The notes under the pieces were generated by a model. That model saw nothing but the letters and a program-made list of their open reading frames with translations, did no database searches and was not told the origin of the DNA. The position numbers and the translations under genes were made by a program. 64,000 bases of DNA, from contig NZ_JAKWJS010000006.1 of NCBI RefSeq assembly GCF_022761115.1, forward strand, positions 62,001 through 126,000. The letters are read 5' to 3'. Shown piece by piece: positions 35,731 to 44,060 of this stretch (positions within the stretch are counted from its first letter, which is position 1; each line of letters begins with the position of its first letter). The DNA comes from Dyella sp. RRB7 (lineage in GTDB: Bacteria; Pseudomonadota; Gammaproteobacteria; Xanthomonadales; Rhodanobacteraceae).

Positions 35731-35764
35731 TTCACCCATATGACAGCATGCCACTTGCTGTCAT
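35731..35764 (-). promoter_or_regulatory. Candidate PhoB region upstream of pstS
   Basis: An inverted repeat ATGACAGCA-(7)-TGCTGTCAT (35740-35764) supplies two CTGTCAT half-sites in opposite orientation, next to TTTCAC (35731). PhoB boxes are direct repeats of CTGTCAT with 11-base spacing, so the match is imperfect. The half-site identity and position about 95-120 bases before pstS support control by phosphate. Confidence 0.5.
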
Positions 35765-35829
35765 ACCGTGCTGATTAAAAAGGGATTAAAGGAGTTCGCC
35801 CGAAACCGCGGGCCAGCCCCTGCTTCCCT

Positions 35830-36489
35830 TTACATGGATTCCATGCCTACCTGCTCGCGCTCGAAGGTTTCAAGCCGGCGCCAGCGATTGACGATGGTGC
35901 AGAACAGTTCGGCGGTGCGCTCAGCGTCATAGATGGCGGAATGCGCTTCACGCGTATCGAAAGGAATGCCGGCCGCCTGCACGGCCTTGCTCAATACGGT
36001 CTGCCCGAAGGCGAGGCCGCTCAGCGTGGCGGTATCGAAGCAACTGAAAGGGTGGAACGGGTTGCGCTTGTGGCCAACGCGCCGCACGGCGGCATTGAGA
36101 AAACCCAGGTCGAACGCGGCGTTGTGGCCGACCAGGATGGCGCGCTGGCAATCCATGTCGCGCATCGCGTCGCGGATGGGCTTGAACACGTGATCCAGCG
36201 CCAGGCGCTCGTCCAGCGCGCCGCGCAGCGGATTGTCCGGATCGATGCCGGTGATCTCCAGCGCGCGCGGGTCGATATTGGCGCCAGGGAAGGGCTGCAC
36301 GTGCGCGGCGACGGCCGGCATGGGTTGCAGGTAACCCTCCGGCGTCATGCGCAATATGACAGCGGCGATTTCCAGCAGCGCGTCGCGCTCAGCGTCGAAG
36401 CCGCCGGTTTCCACGTCCACGACGACGGGCAGAAAGCCGCGAAACCGTTCGGCCATGCGGCCAGCCATGCTGTTGCAGAGATTTTCCAT
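35830..36489 (-). CDS. rnt: Ribonuclease T
   Basis: DEDD-family 3'-5' exoribonuclease that trims the 3' ends of tRNA and other stable RNAs. 219 residues: Exo [13 protein letters not shown], Exo [19 protein letters not shown], Exo III with [14 protein letters not shown] (the DEDDh His and Asp), and [23 protein letters not shown], a RNase T signature. Starts at 36489; internal Met codons at residues 8 and 12 are alternatives. Lies between pstS and the porin; same strand as pst but its own unit. Confidence 0.95.
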   Translation of the reverse strand: MENLCNSMAGRMAERFRGFLPVVVDVETGGFDAERDALLEIAAVILRMTPEGYLQPMPAVAAHVQPFPGANIDPRALEITGIDPDNPLRGALDERLALDHVFKPIRDAMRDMDCQRAILVGHNAAFDLGFLNAAVRRVGHKRNPFHPFSCFDTATLSGLAFGQTVLSKAVQAAGIPFDTREAHSAIYDAERTAELFCTIVNRWRRLETFEREQVGMESM

Positions 36490-36577
36490 GGGCCAAGCAT
36501 ATCAGCCGACGTCACAGGCCCGGGACCGGTGTCGTCAGCGCACTGCGGGACGGCCTGGGCGGGCGGATGTCTTCGTT

Positions 36578-36608
36578 CTGTCACATAACATCCACATAAC
36601 GGTAAAAG
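36578..36608 (+). promoter_or_regulatory. Pho-box-like direct repeat upstream of the porin
   Basis: CTGTCAC-ATAA-CATCCAC-ATAA, two 7-base units 11 bases apart with AT-rich spacers, the geometry of a PhoB box. The 8-mer CACATAAC occurs twice exactly (36582-36589, 36593-36600). TAAAAG at 36603-36608 is a possible -10 in the position expected for a PhoB-dependent promoter. The porin start is about 90 bases downstream. Confidence 0.6.
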
Positions 36609-36695
36609 CGCAGCCGCATCCTGCGCTTCGACTTGGACGGCCGGAGATCGAAGGGGGCGGTCCAGGTGATTCCTACCTACATGCGGAGAATTTCC

Positions 36696-38330
36696 ATGCG
36701 TTCCAAGTTGCTCGCGGTAGCGATTGCTGCCGGTTTGGGCGTTACCAGCCTTTACGCCTCCGCCGATCCGGCGCCGGCTTCGTCCACGAAGACCAGCCAG
36801 TCGTCGACCCAGGCTGCCGAAATCGAGGCGCTGAAGGCCCAGTTGCAGGCTCTCCAGGCCAAGGTGGTCGAGCTGGAGCAGCGTACGGACGCGCAGTCGG
36901 ACATCAATGTGTCCACCGGCCAGGCCGTGGAAAACGTGCAGAAGCAGGTGGCTGCCACCGACGCACAGGTCAAGAAGTCGTCCGACAAGTTGTCCTACAA
37001 GGGCGTGAACATCACGCTGGGCGGCTTCCTCGCGGCCGAATCGATCTACCGTTCGGCCCAGGAAGGCGCGGACATCGCCTCGAACTACAGCGCGATTCCG
37101 TTCAAGAACGTGCAGACCGCGCACATGAACGAGTTCCGCATGACCGCACGCCAGAGCCGCCTCTCGGCGCTCGTGCAGGGTGACGTGAACCCCGATACGC
37201 ATCTGGCCGGCTACGTCGAGCTGGACTTCCTGGGTGGCGCGCAGACCGCCAACTCGAACGAGAGCAACTCGTTCAACCCGCGCATCCGCAACGTCTACAT
37301 GACCTCTGACTGGGACAACTCGGGCCTGCACCTGCTGGCCGGCCAGAACTGGTCGCTGCTCACGCTCAACAGCAAGGGCATCACGCCGCGCAGCGAGCTG
37401 ACCCCGCCGCAGATCGACGCTCAGTACATCCCGGGCTTCACCTGGGCACGTCAGGCGCAGATCCGCCTGGTCAAGGATTGGGACAAGACCTACTGGCTGG
37501 GTATCTCGCTGGAGAACCCGCAAACCACGTTCTACGCCAGCCCGAACCAGGCCAATGCGCCGGTGCAGCAGACGGCTTACAACATCGGTGCCGGCTCAGG
37601 CTTCGACTCGGCCAACACCCTGTCGCTCAACCACATCCCCGATGTGATCGTGAAGTTCGCCGCTGATCCGGGCTTTGGCCATTACGAAGTGTTCGGCCTG
37701 GGCCGTGCCTTCTACAACCGCTACGCCGTCAACGGTAGCTACCAGAACCACGATACGTATGGCGGCGGCTGGGGTCTCGGCGTTGTGCTGCCGTTGATCG
37801 ACAAGACCCTCGACTGGCAGTTCTCCGGCATGGACGGCAAGGGCATCGGCCGTTACGGCAGTGCCCAGCTCTCCGACGTGACCTTCAGCCCGAACGGCAA
37901 CATCGCTCCGATCAAGGAGAACATGATGCTGTCCGGTCTGACCTGGCACGCCAACTCCGACGTGGACGTCTATCTGTTCGGCGGCCGCGAAGCGGCGAGC
38001 AAGAAAGATTTCCAGGCCTACAACAAGGGCCTCGTGCAGCTCGGTTACGGCAACCCGGCCTACAACAACAGTGGTTGCGACATCGCCGGCGGCACCTGCG
38101 TGGGCAACGCTCGCGAAATCTGGCAGGGCACGGCTGGCTTCTGGTGGAAGTTCTACCAGGGCAAGTTCGGCAAGATGCAGTTCGGTGCGCAGTACTCGTA
38201 CACCCAGAAGGAAGCGTTCCCGGGCCAGGGCTTCATCAACGGCGTGAGCGGCCCGGTTGCCAACGGCATCTCCTCGCCGAAGGCCACGGAGAACATGTTC
38301 TTCACGTCTTTCCGCTACTACCCGTTCTAA
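36696..38330 (+). CDS. DcaP-like outer membrane porin, probably phosphate-regulated
   Basis: 544 residues: a signal peptide (MRSKLLAVAIAAGLGVTSLYASA), a short helical coiled-coil region (about 45-80, AAEIEALKAQLQALQAKVVELEQR), then a beta-barrel of alternating strands ending in FTSFRYYPF with a C-terminal Phe, the BAM recognition signal. Strands such as ARQSRLSALVQGDVNPDTHLAGYVELDF and LAGQNWSLLTLNSKG resemble the DcaP-like porins. Two Cys in an extracellular-type loop (NNSGCDIAGGTCVGN) may form a disulfide. The ATG at 36696 follows CGGAGAATTTCC. The upstream Pho box and the pst operon suggest anion or phosphate uptake; substrate is inference. Confidence 0.9.
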   Translation: MRSKLLAVAIAAGLGVTSLYASADPAPASSTKTSQSSTQAAEIEALKAQLQALQAKVVELEQRTDAQSDINVSTGQAVENVQKQVAATDAQVKKSSDKLSYKGVNITLGGFLAAESIYRSAQEGADIASNYSAIPFKNVQTAHMNEFRMTARQSRLSALVQGDVNPDTHLAGYVELDFLGGAQTANSNESNSFNPRIRNVYMTSDWDNSGLHLLAGQNWSLLTLNSKGITPRSELTPPQIDAQYIPGFTWARQAQIRLVKDWDKTYWLGISLENPQTTFYASPNQANAPVQQTAYNIGAGSGFDSANTLSLNHIPDVIVKFAADPGFGHYEVFGLGRAFYNRYAVNGSYQNHDTYGGGWGLGVVLPLIDKTLDWQFSGMDGKGIGRYGSAQLSDVTFSPNGNIAPIKENMMLSGLTWHANSDVDVYLFGGREAASKKDFQAYNKGLVQLGYGNPAYNNSGCDIAGGTCVGNAREIWQGTAGFWWKFYQGKFGKMQFGAQYSYTQKEAFPGQGFINGVSGPVANGISSPKATENMFFTSFRYYPF

Positions 38331-38373
38331 GCAGCACGTTTATCGGAAGGGAGTTCGACCCAGGGATGGAGAG

Positions 38374-38404
38374 ACGGCGGGCTTTGCCCGCCGTTTCGTT
38401 TTTT
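38374..38404 (+). terminator. Rho-independent terminator after the porin
   Basis: Perfect 9-bp stem ACGGCGGGC / GCCCGCCGT with a TTT loop, followed by TTTCGTTTTTT. 43 bases after the porin stop. Confidence 0.93.
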
Positions 38405-38522
38405 GCGGGCCGTGCATTCATCGCGACGAAGATGAATGCCGGCCTGCCTGCGGCATCGAAAGCGCATCACGTCCATCGCAAACACTTGCGATGGACGTCC
38501 ATGTTCCGATAGCTTTGACGCC

Positions 38523-38876
38523 ATGTCTCCGCGTCATCGTTTCCATCCTCTGCATGTGATGTTGTCGTGCCTGTTTGGCCTGCTGTTGCTGGCCATGGCA
38601 TGGCCGCGCGCGGCGCACAGCGCGGAATTGGCGCACAAGGCATCGGCAACGCACGCGATGGTCGTCATGCACGATGACGTCCCGGACGCCGGCGCGGACG
38701 ACGACAGTGCGTCGCTGTTGCTGGAAGACAACGGCGGCATGGACGACCTGCTGCATCTGCCCGCCGCGCTCGATGCAAGCCTTGTTCCCGCAGCCTCCGC
38801 CGTACCCGCGGCGGGTCCCTACGCGGTGCGCCAGCGCGACATCGCGCTGCTGCTGCGCCCTCCTGAAGCGGCCTGA
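38523..38876 (+). CDS. Small secreted acidic protein of unknown function
   Basis: 117 residues not recognised. The ATG at 38523 gives a signal peptide (SPRHRFHPLHVMLSCLFGLLLLAMAWPRAAHS-AEL) after a basic N-region. The mature part has an acidic middle (MHDDVPDAGADDDSASLLLEDNGGMDD) and a Pro/Ala-rich end (LRPPEAA), with no Cys. An in-frame start further upstream would add 29 residues without a ribosome-binding site. Coding potential is only moderate, so a non-coding stretch cannot be excluded. It stands between the porin terminator and the carbonic anhydrase leader. Confidence 0.55.
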   Translation: MSPRHRFHPLHVMLSCLFGLLLLAMAWPRAAHSAELAHKASATHAMVVMHDDVPDAGADDDSASLLLEDNGGMDDLLHLPAALDASLVPAASAVPAAGPYAVRQRDIALLLRPPEAA

Positions 38877-38903
38877 CGCGGCCGCCGCCCATTGGCACCG
38901 CCG

Positions 38904-39056
38904 CATGACCGCATGGTCATGTTCGCCGGAGCGAGTGCCGGGCTATTGAACGCCTGATCCGCTTCATCTCGACGGACGCACGTCCGCCGACGGGCGGCCG
39001 CCCGTTTCCAGTCTCCGTGTTCCTTTCCGAATGACATCGGCGGGCTCGACCCGCCG
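38904..39056 (+). other. Cluster of four hairpins upstream of the carbonic anhydrase gene
   Basis: Four perfect stems in 153 bases: CATGACC-GCAT-GGTCATG (38904-38921), CGGACG-CA-CGTCCG (38973-38986), the palindrome ACGGGCGGCCGCCCGT (38990-39005) and CGGCGGG-CTCGA-CCCGCCG (39038-39056). The last stands 30 bases before the ATG at 39087, with AATTGAGG between. Could be a structured leader or chance in G+C-rich DNA. Confidence 0.4.
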
Positions 39057-39086
39057 ACGGCCCCCTATGCAATTGAGGTTATCGCC

Positions 39087-39767
39087 ATGAATCGTCTAAT
39101 CCAGGGTTTCGAGCAGTTTCGCAAAGAGGTCTTCCCGAGTCAGCGCGCGTTGTTCCGCAAACTGGCCGAGGGCCAGAGCCCCAGCACCATGTTCATCACC
39201 TGCGCCGACTCGCGCGTGATGCCCGAGATGATCTTCTCCACCCAGCCGGGCGAGCTGTTCGTCTATCGCAACATCGGCAACATCGTGCCGCCGTACGCAC
39301 AGCACGTGAGCGGCGTGGTGGCGGCGATCGAGTACGCGGTGAAGGTGCTCAAGGTCAGCCATATCGTGATCTGCGGACACTCCGATTGCGGCGCCATGAA
39401 AGCGTTGCAGCATCCGGAGCGGGTGCAGGACATGCCCTCGGTCGCCGCGTGGATGAAGCACGCCGATGTGGCGCGTTACGTGGTGGAACAGAACGGCCCG
39501 GGCCTGCATGGGGCCGATAGCCTGCGCCGCCTGACCGAAGAGAACGTGGTGGGCCAGCTCGAACATCTGCGCACGCTGCCGGCAGTGGCGGCGGCAATGT
39601 CGTGCGGGCAGCTCAGCATCCATGGCTGGGTCTATGACATCGCCCATGCGGAGCTGCAGGCGTTCGACGCGCAGCAGGGCCGCTTCGTGCCGGTCGAACC
39701 GGGCAAGGGCGTACCGGCCGCCACGCCGCATGCGCGTTTCTCCATGCCCGCGGCGTCGGCTGCCTGA
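39087..39767 (+). CDS. can: Beta-carbonic anhydrase paired with a SulP transporter
   Basis: Interconverts CO2 and bicarbonate. 226 residues with Zn motifs CADSRVMPEMIF and GHSDCGAMKAL, plus FVYRNIGNIVPPY and SIHGWVYDIAHAEL, the standard E. coli Can-type pattern. Starts MNRLIQGFEQFRKEVF; the ATG at 39087 follows TTGAGG. Twelve bases before the SulP gene, so the two are co-transcribed. Distinct from the plant-like carbonic anhydrase ending at 526. Confidence 0.97.
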   Translation: MNRLIQGFEQFRKEVFPSQRALFRKLAEGQSPSTMFITCADSRVMPEMIFSTQPGELFVYRNIGNIVPPYAQHVSGVVAAIEYAVKVLKVSHIVICGHSDCGAMKALQHPERVQDMPSVAAWMKHADVARYVVEQNGPGLHGADSLRRLTEENVVGQLEHLRTLPAVAAAMSCGQLSIHGWVYDIAHAELQAFDAQQGRFVPVEPGKGVPAATPHARFSMPAASAA

Positions 39768-39779
39768 GGAGCGGTGGCG

Positions 39780-41291
39780 ATGAGTCGTTATTTTTCACAA
39801 GGACTGTTCGGGCGCGACCTGCTCGGTTCCATCGTGGTGTTCCTGGTGGCGTTGCCCTTGTGCATGGGCATCGCCATCGCCTCGGGCATGCCGCCTGCCG
39901 CAGGCCTGATGACCGGCATCATCGGCGGCATGGTCGTCGGTGTGTTCGCCGGCTCACCGTTGCAGGTCAGCGGCCCCGCCGCCGGCCTGGCGGTGCTGGT
40001 GTTCGAGCTGGTGAGCCAGCATGGCGTGGCGGCGCTGGGGCCGGTGGTGTTGCTCGCCGGCCTGATCCAGATCGCGGCGGGCCTGTGCAGGGTCGGCGTG
40101 TGGTTTCGCATGTGCTCGCCGGCGGTGGTGGCCGGCATGTTGTCGGGCATTGGCGTGTTGATCGTCGCCTCGCAGCTGCACGTGCTGATCGATGCCGTGC
40201 CCAAGGCACGCGGCCTGGAAAACTTCGCCGCGTTGCCGGGCGCGATCATCGATGCGCTGCGGGGCGATGGTGGCAGCCTTGCCGCGATGGCCGTGGGCGT
40301 GGGCACCATGGCGATCATGCTGGGTTGGGAAAAGCTGCGTCCGGCCAGGCTCCGCTTTGTGCCCGGCGCGCTGCTCGCCGTGGTTGCGCTGACCGCCATC
40401 GTGCAGGTGATGGAGCTGTCCGTGAAGAAGGTGGACGTGCCGTCCAACCTGTTCGCCGCCGTGTCCATGCCTACGTGGAGCAGCCTGTCCGGCCTGCTCG
40501 AACCTTCGTTGCTGATCGCTGCGTTGACCTTCGCGTTCATCGCCAGTGCCGAGACGCTGCTCTCGGCCGCCGCGGTGGATCGCATGCACGAAGGCGCACG
40601 TACCCGGTATGACCGTGAACTGACCGCGCAGGGCATGGGCAACATGCTGTGCGGCCTGCTGGGTGCGTTGCCGATGACGGGCGTGATCGTGCGCAGCGCG
40701 GCCAATGTGCAGGCCGGTTCGGCGACGCGCATGGCGACCATCCTGCATGGTGCGTGGATACTGGTGTTCGCGCTGCTGCTGCCGTGGTTGATGCGCATGA
40801 CACCGGTGGCATGCCTCGCCGGCATCCTGGTTTATACCGGCATCAAGATGGTGAACTTCCGGCAGGTGAAGGCGCTGGCGGTCTACGGCAAGGGCACGGC
40901 GTGGATCTACGTGGCGACCACCGTGGCGATCGTGGCTACGGATCTGCTGGCTGGTGTGCTGGTGGGCTTCGCGCTGTCGCTGTTCCGTCTGGCGCTGCAT
41001 TCGTCGCGACTGAAGGTCGGGCTCGATCATCATGACGAGCCGGGCAGGGCATCGCTGCGCCTGGAAGGCTCCGCCACGTTCCTGCGCGTGCCCTCGGTGG
41101 CCCGCACGCTGGAACGCGTGCCGCCGAATACGCGCCTGCAGCTGGTGGTGGATCGTCTTCATCACGTGGACCAGGCTTGCCTGGAATTGCTACGCGAATG
41201 GAGTCGCAATGCTTCGTCGCGCGGTTGCGAACTGGTCGTGGACTGGCAGCAGCTCAACCAGCGTGTCGAAGGCGTAGGACGGGCGGCGTAG
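39780..41291 (+). CDS. SulP family anion transporter (probable bicarbonate transporter)
   Basis: 503 residues with about 11-12 membrane segments, beginning SRYFSQGLFGRDLLGSIVVFLVALPLCMGIAIASG. SulP signatures: PPAAGLMTGIIGGMVVGVFAGSPLQVSGPAAG and AAAVDRMHEGARTRYDRELTAQGMGNMLCGLLGALPMTGVIVRSAANVQAG. The C-terminal region (about 410-503, EGSATFLRVPSVARTLERVP, LQLVVDRLHHVDQACLELLREW) is a STAS domain. ATG at 39780 preferred (GAGGAG 8 bases upstream); a GTG at 39774 would add two residues. Coupling with carbonic anhydrase points to bicarbonate rather than sulfate, as in SulP-CA fusions and pairs, but substrate is inferred. Confidence 0.93.
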   Translation: MSRYFSQGLFGRDLLGSIVVFLVALPLCMGIAIASGMPPAAGLMTGIIGGMVVGVFAGSPLQVSGPAAGLAVLVFELVSQHGVAALGPVVLLAGLIQIAAGLCRVGVWFRMCSPAVVAGMLSGIGVLIVASQLHVLIDAVPKARGLENFAALPGAIIDALRGDGGSLAAMAVGVGTMAIMLGWEKLRPARLRFVPGALLAVVALTAIVQVMELSVKKVDVPSNLFAAVSMPTWSSLSGLLEPSLLIAALTFAFIASAETLLSAAAVDRMHEGARTRYDRELTAQGMGNMLCGLLGALPMTGVIVRSAANVQAGSATRMATILHGAWILVFALLLPWLMRMTPVACLAGILVYTGIKMVNFRQVKALAVYGKGTAWIYVATTVAIVATDLLAGVLVGFALSLFRLALHSSRLKVGLDHHDEPGRASLRLEGSATFLRVPSVARTLERVPPNTRLQLVVDRLHHVDQACLELLREWSRNASSRGCELVVDWQQLNQRVEGVGRAA

Positions 41292-41307
41292 TCCGACCCG
41301 TCAAGCC

Positions 41308-41347
41308 GAGCCTGTTCGCGCCCCTCCCTCTCCTCGCGAGCAGGCTC
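41308..41347. terminator. Hairpin between the SulP gene and the RND operon (convergent)
   Basis: 13-bp arms GAGCCTGTTCGCG and CGCGAGCAGGCTC (one G-U pair) around a pyrimidine-rich loop, just after the SulP stop and downstream of the minus-strand RND operon. No T-run. Confidence 0.6.
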
Positions 41348-41377
41348 CAAGGCCCCGGGCGGGCGCAACGGGTTGCG

Positions 41378-42868
41378 TCAGCGGGCCCGGGCGGTGCGCT
41401 CGAGCATGGCGGTATCGCTGCTCGGCAACTGGCTGGCATCCCAGCCGCCACCCACGGCACGGATCAAGTCCACGCTGGCCTGCAGGCGGCGCGTGCGCAC
41501 CTGCTCGGCGCTGCGTTCGGCCTGCAGGGCGGCGGTTTGCGCGCTGACCACGTCGAGGTAATTGACCGCGCCTTCGCGATAACGGTTGGTGGCGATGGTT
41601 TGTGAATCGCGCGCCGAACGGGCGGCATCGTCTTCCTGGTGGGCTTCCTTGCCGAGCTGTTGCAGCAGGGTGAGGTTGTCTTCCACCTGCTGGAAGGCAC
41701 CCAGCACGATGCCCCGATACTGGCCTGCGGCCGCGTCGAGTTCCGCTTGCGCCTCCCGTACCTTGGCGTGACGCAGGCCGCCATCGAACAGGCTCATGGC
41801 CAGCTCCGGCCCCAGCGCCCAGTAACGATTGCCTGCGGTAAGCAGCTCGCCCATGCCGGTGTCCTGCCAGCCGAGGGCGGCAGACAGGCTCAAGCGCGGG
41901 AAGAAGGCTGCGCGTGCCACGCCGATCTGCGCGTTCGCCGCGAACACACGCCGCTCGGCGGCGGCAATGTCGGGGCGACGTTCAAGCAGTTGCGAAGGCA
42001 CGCCCAGCGGCATCGCCGGCACCTCCATCGGCGCGTGGCTCGGCGGCAGCGAGAAACTCGATGCCGGCACGCCCACCAGGCTGGCGATGGCATGCTGGGT
42101 GAGCGCGCGCTGCGCTTCCACTTCGGATACCTGCGCCATCGCATCGGACAGCTGCGTCTTGGCACGGCTGACATCCAGGCCGGAGGCCACGCCGCCCTCG
42201 AAGCGTCGCTGGGTAAGATCCAGGCCTTGCTGGTATGCGTTGAGCGTGTCCTTGAGGATGCGTTCCTGCACGTCGTAGCCGCGCAGCTGGATATAGAGAT
42301 CGGCCAGCTGCGCCTCCAGGCTCAACCTGGTGGAGGCGAGGTCGGCGGCGCTGGCCGCGGCATCGGCCTTGCCCGCGGCGACCTCATTGCGCACGCGGCC
42401 CCACAGGTCCAGCTCGTATTCGGCGCCCAAACCCACGGTATCGGCGCTGTATTCGTTGGGCTGGTTGCTGCCGCGCAACGGACGATTATTGGACTGGCGA
42501 TTGCGCAGGTCACTCGCGCCGACGCCCAGGTGCGGATAGAGATCCGAGCGAGCTTCGCCGACCAGGGCGCGCGCCGCGTCATAACGGGCCAATGCCACCG
42601 AGAGGCTGGGGTTGGCGGCATCGAGCTGCTGTTCCAGGCGATCCAGCTCGGCGTTGTCATACACCGACCACCACGGTCCGCGCGGTGCGGTGTCGGCGGG
42701 ATGCGCCGGCGACCACAGGCCGTCCGCCGTCTGTCCCGCATAGGCCGTCGGCAATGGGCCCACATTGGGTTTCTGGTAGGTCGGTGCGAGCGAGCAGGCC
42801 GGCAGCACGGCGACCAGCGCCAGTGACAACAGTCGGCGCAGGTATGTCGGGAGAGAGGTGCGCGTCAT
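41378..42868 (-). CDS. RND efflux outer membrane lipoprotein (NodT/OprM family)
   Basis: Outer membrane channel of the tripartite pump. 496 residues from the ATG at 42868: signal peptide with lipobox (LALVAVLPACSLAP, Cys at about 26), then CSLAPTYQKPNVGPLPTAYAG and two OEP repeats (WWSVYDNAELDRLEQQLDAANPSLSVALARYDAARA; RRPDIAAAERRVFAANAQIGVARAAFFP). The Leu/Ala-rich helices and ASFSLPP/GVPSQLLERRPDI turns are family standards. An upstream in-frame start (42928) adds a basic stretch inside the adaptor gene and is less likely. Last gene of the RND operon, 4 bases after the adaptor. Confidence 0.95.
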   Translation of the reverse strand: MTRTSLPTYLRRLLSLALVAVLPACSLAPTYQKPNVGPLPTAYAGQTADGLWSPAHPADTAPRGPWWSVYDNAELDRLEQQLDAANPSLSVALARYDAARALVGEARSDLYPHLGVGASDLRNRQSNNRPLRGSNQPNEYSADTVGLGAEYELDLWGRVRNEVAAGKADAAASAADLASTRLSLEAQLADLYIQLRGYDVQERILKDTLNAYQQGLDLTQRRFEGGVASGLDVSRAKTQLSDAMAQVSEVEAQRALTQHAIASLVGVPASSFSLPPSHAPMEVPAMPLGVPSQLLERRPDIAAAERRVFAANAQIGVARAAFFPRLSLSAALGWQDTGMGELLTAGNRYWALGPELAMSLFDGGLRHAKVREAQAELDAAAGQYRGIVLGAFQQVEDNLTLLQQLGKEAHQEDDAARSARDSQTIATNRYREGAVNYLDVVSAQTAALQAERSAEQVRTRRLQASVDLIRAVGGGWDASQLPSSDTAMLERTARAR

Positions 42869-42872
42869 ATCG

Positions 42873-44060
42873 CTACTCCGCCTTGGCGGTGCCCGTCGCC
42901 GTGTCGGCGTTCTTCGCCACCTGTACACGGTCGCCCTGCATCAGCGAATCGGACGGATGATTGACGATGCGCTCACCAGCCTGCAGGCCCCGGTCGATCT
43001 GCAGGCGATCGCCAAGGTCCAGCGCAATATGCACGTCGCGCAGCTGCACCTTGCCGTCAGCGCCGAGCACGGCCACCTGTGGCCCCTGCGCGCGGAAGAT
43101 CAGTACGGTGGCCGGCACCGTCATGGTGTGGCTGTGGTTGTCCATCGGCAGATGCACCTCGGCATAGGCACCCGGCAGCAGTTCGCCCTTGGGGTTGTCC
43201 ACTTCGAACTGCGCCAGCAGCGCGCCGGAGGCCGGGTTGACGGCGCCGGAGTTGCCGATCAGGCGGCCGCTGAACTGCTCGCCCGGACGATCGGGCACAT
43301 CCAGCTGCACGCTCATGCCCGGGCGGATCGCGTCGGCATAGCCCTGCGGCACCTCCACATACAGGCGCATGCGGCGAGTATCGGAAATGGTGAACAGGGC
43401 AGGGCTGCTCTCGCTGTTGGCGCTGATCAGGTCACCGATATCGGTGTTGCGCGCGGTGACGGTGCCGGCGAACGGCGCGGTAAGGTTCTTGAACGATTCC
43501 AGCGCAGCGATGCGATCGACGTCGGCCTGCGCCGCCAGCACATTGGCCTGGGCGGCTTCGGCTTCGCCGGCTTTCTCGTCGGCTTCCTGCTTGGATACCG
43601 AGTTGGAGGCCAGCAGGTTCTTCCAGCGCTTGTCGGTGAGCGCGGCCAGGCGCGCATTGGCCTTGGCGCGGGCCAACCCCGCCTTGGCCTGTTCGAACTG
43701 CTGGTCGAGTTCGGGCGTGTCGATCACCGCCAGTGTTTCGCCCGCGCCGACCTGGCTGCCGATATCGCGCTCCCAGCTTTTCAGATAGCCGCCGACGCGC
43801 GCATGGATCGGCGCGCTGATCCATGCATCCAGATGGCCGGGCAGGGTCATGGCCTGCTGGCCGGCACCGATCACCGGCGTGATCAGCTGCACGCTGGGTA
43901 TGACCTGCGCGTCGGTCCATGTGACGACGCGGTGATAGTCATAGGCACGCACCGAAATGCCGGCGATGGTGGCGACCAGGCCCAGGCCCAGGCCGAGACG
44001 CACAGCGCGACCCAGCTTCGGCGGTCGCTGCGGCAGGGCAGGTGGGGCGTCATGCGACAT
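42873..44060 (-). CDS. RND efflux periplasmic adaptor protein
   Basis: Membrane fusion protein of the pump. 395 residues: a cytoplasmic N-terminus, a membrane anchor at about 23-41 (LGLGLGLVATIAGISV), the lipoyl half-motif GYLKSWERDIGSQVGAGETLAVIDTPELDQQ, a helical hairpin, GTVTARNTDIGDLI, and a barrel/MP region (YAEVHLPMDNHSHTMTVPATVLIF). The ATG at 44060 with GGAG upstream is preferred; a TTG at 44075 is an alternative. It overlaps the permease gene by 11 bases. Confidence 0.95.
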   Translation of the reverse strand: MSHDAPPALPQRPPKLGRAVRLGLGLGLVATIAGISVRAYDYHRVVTWTDAQVIPSVQLITPVIGAGQQAMTLPGHLDAWISAPIHARVGGYLKSWERDIGSQVGAGETLAVIDTPELDQQFEQAKAGLARAKANARLAALTDKRWKNLLASNSVSKQEADEKAGEAEAAQANVLAAQADVDRIAALESFKNLTAPFAGTVTARNTDIGDLISANSESSPALFTISDTRRMRLYVEVPQGYADAIRPGMSVQLDVPDRPGEQFSGRLIGNSGAVNPASGALLAQFEVDNPKGELLPGAYAEVHLPMDNHSHTMTVPATVLIFRAQGPQVAVLGADGKVQLRDVHIALDLGDRLQIDRGLQAGERIVNHPSDSLMQGDRVQVAKNADTATGTAKAE

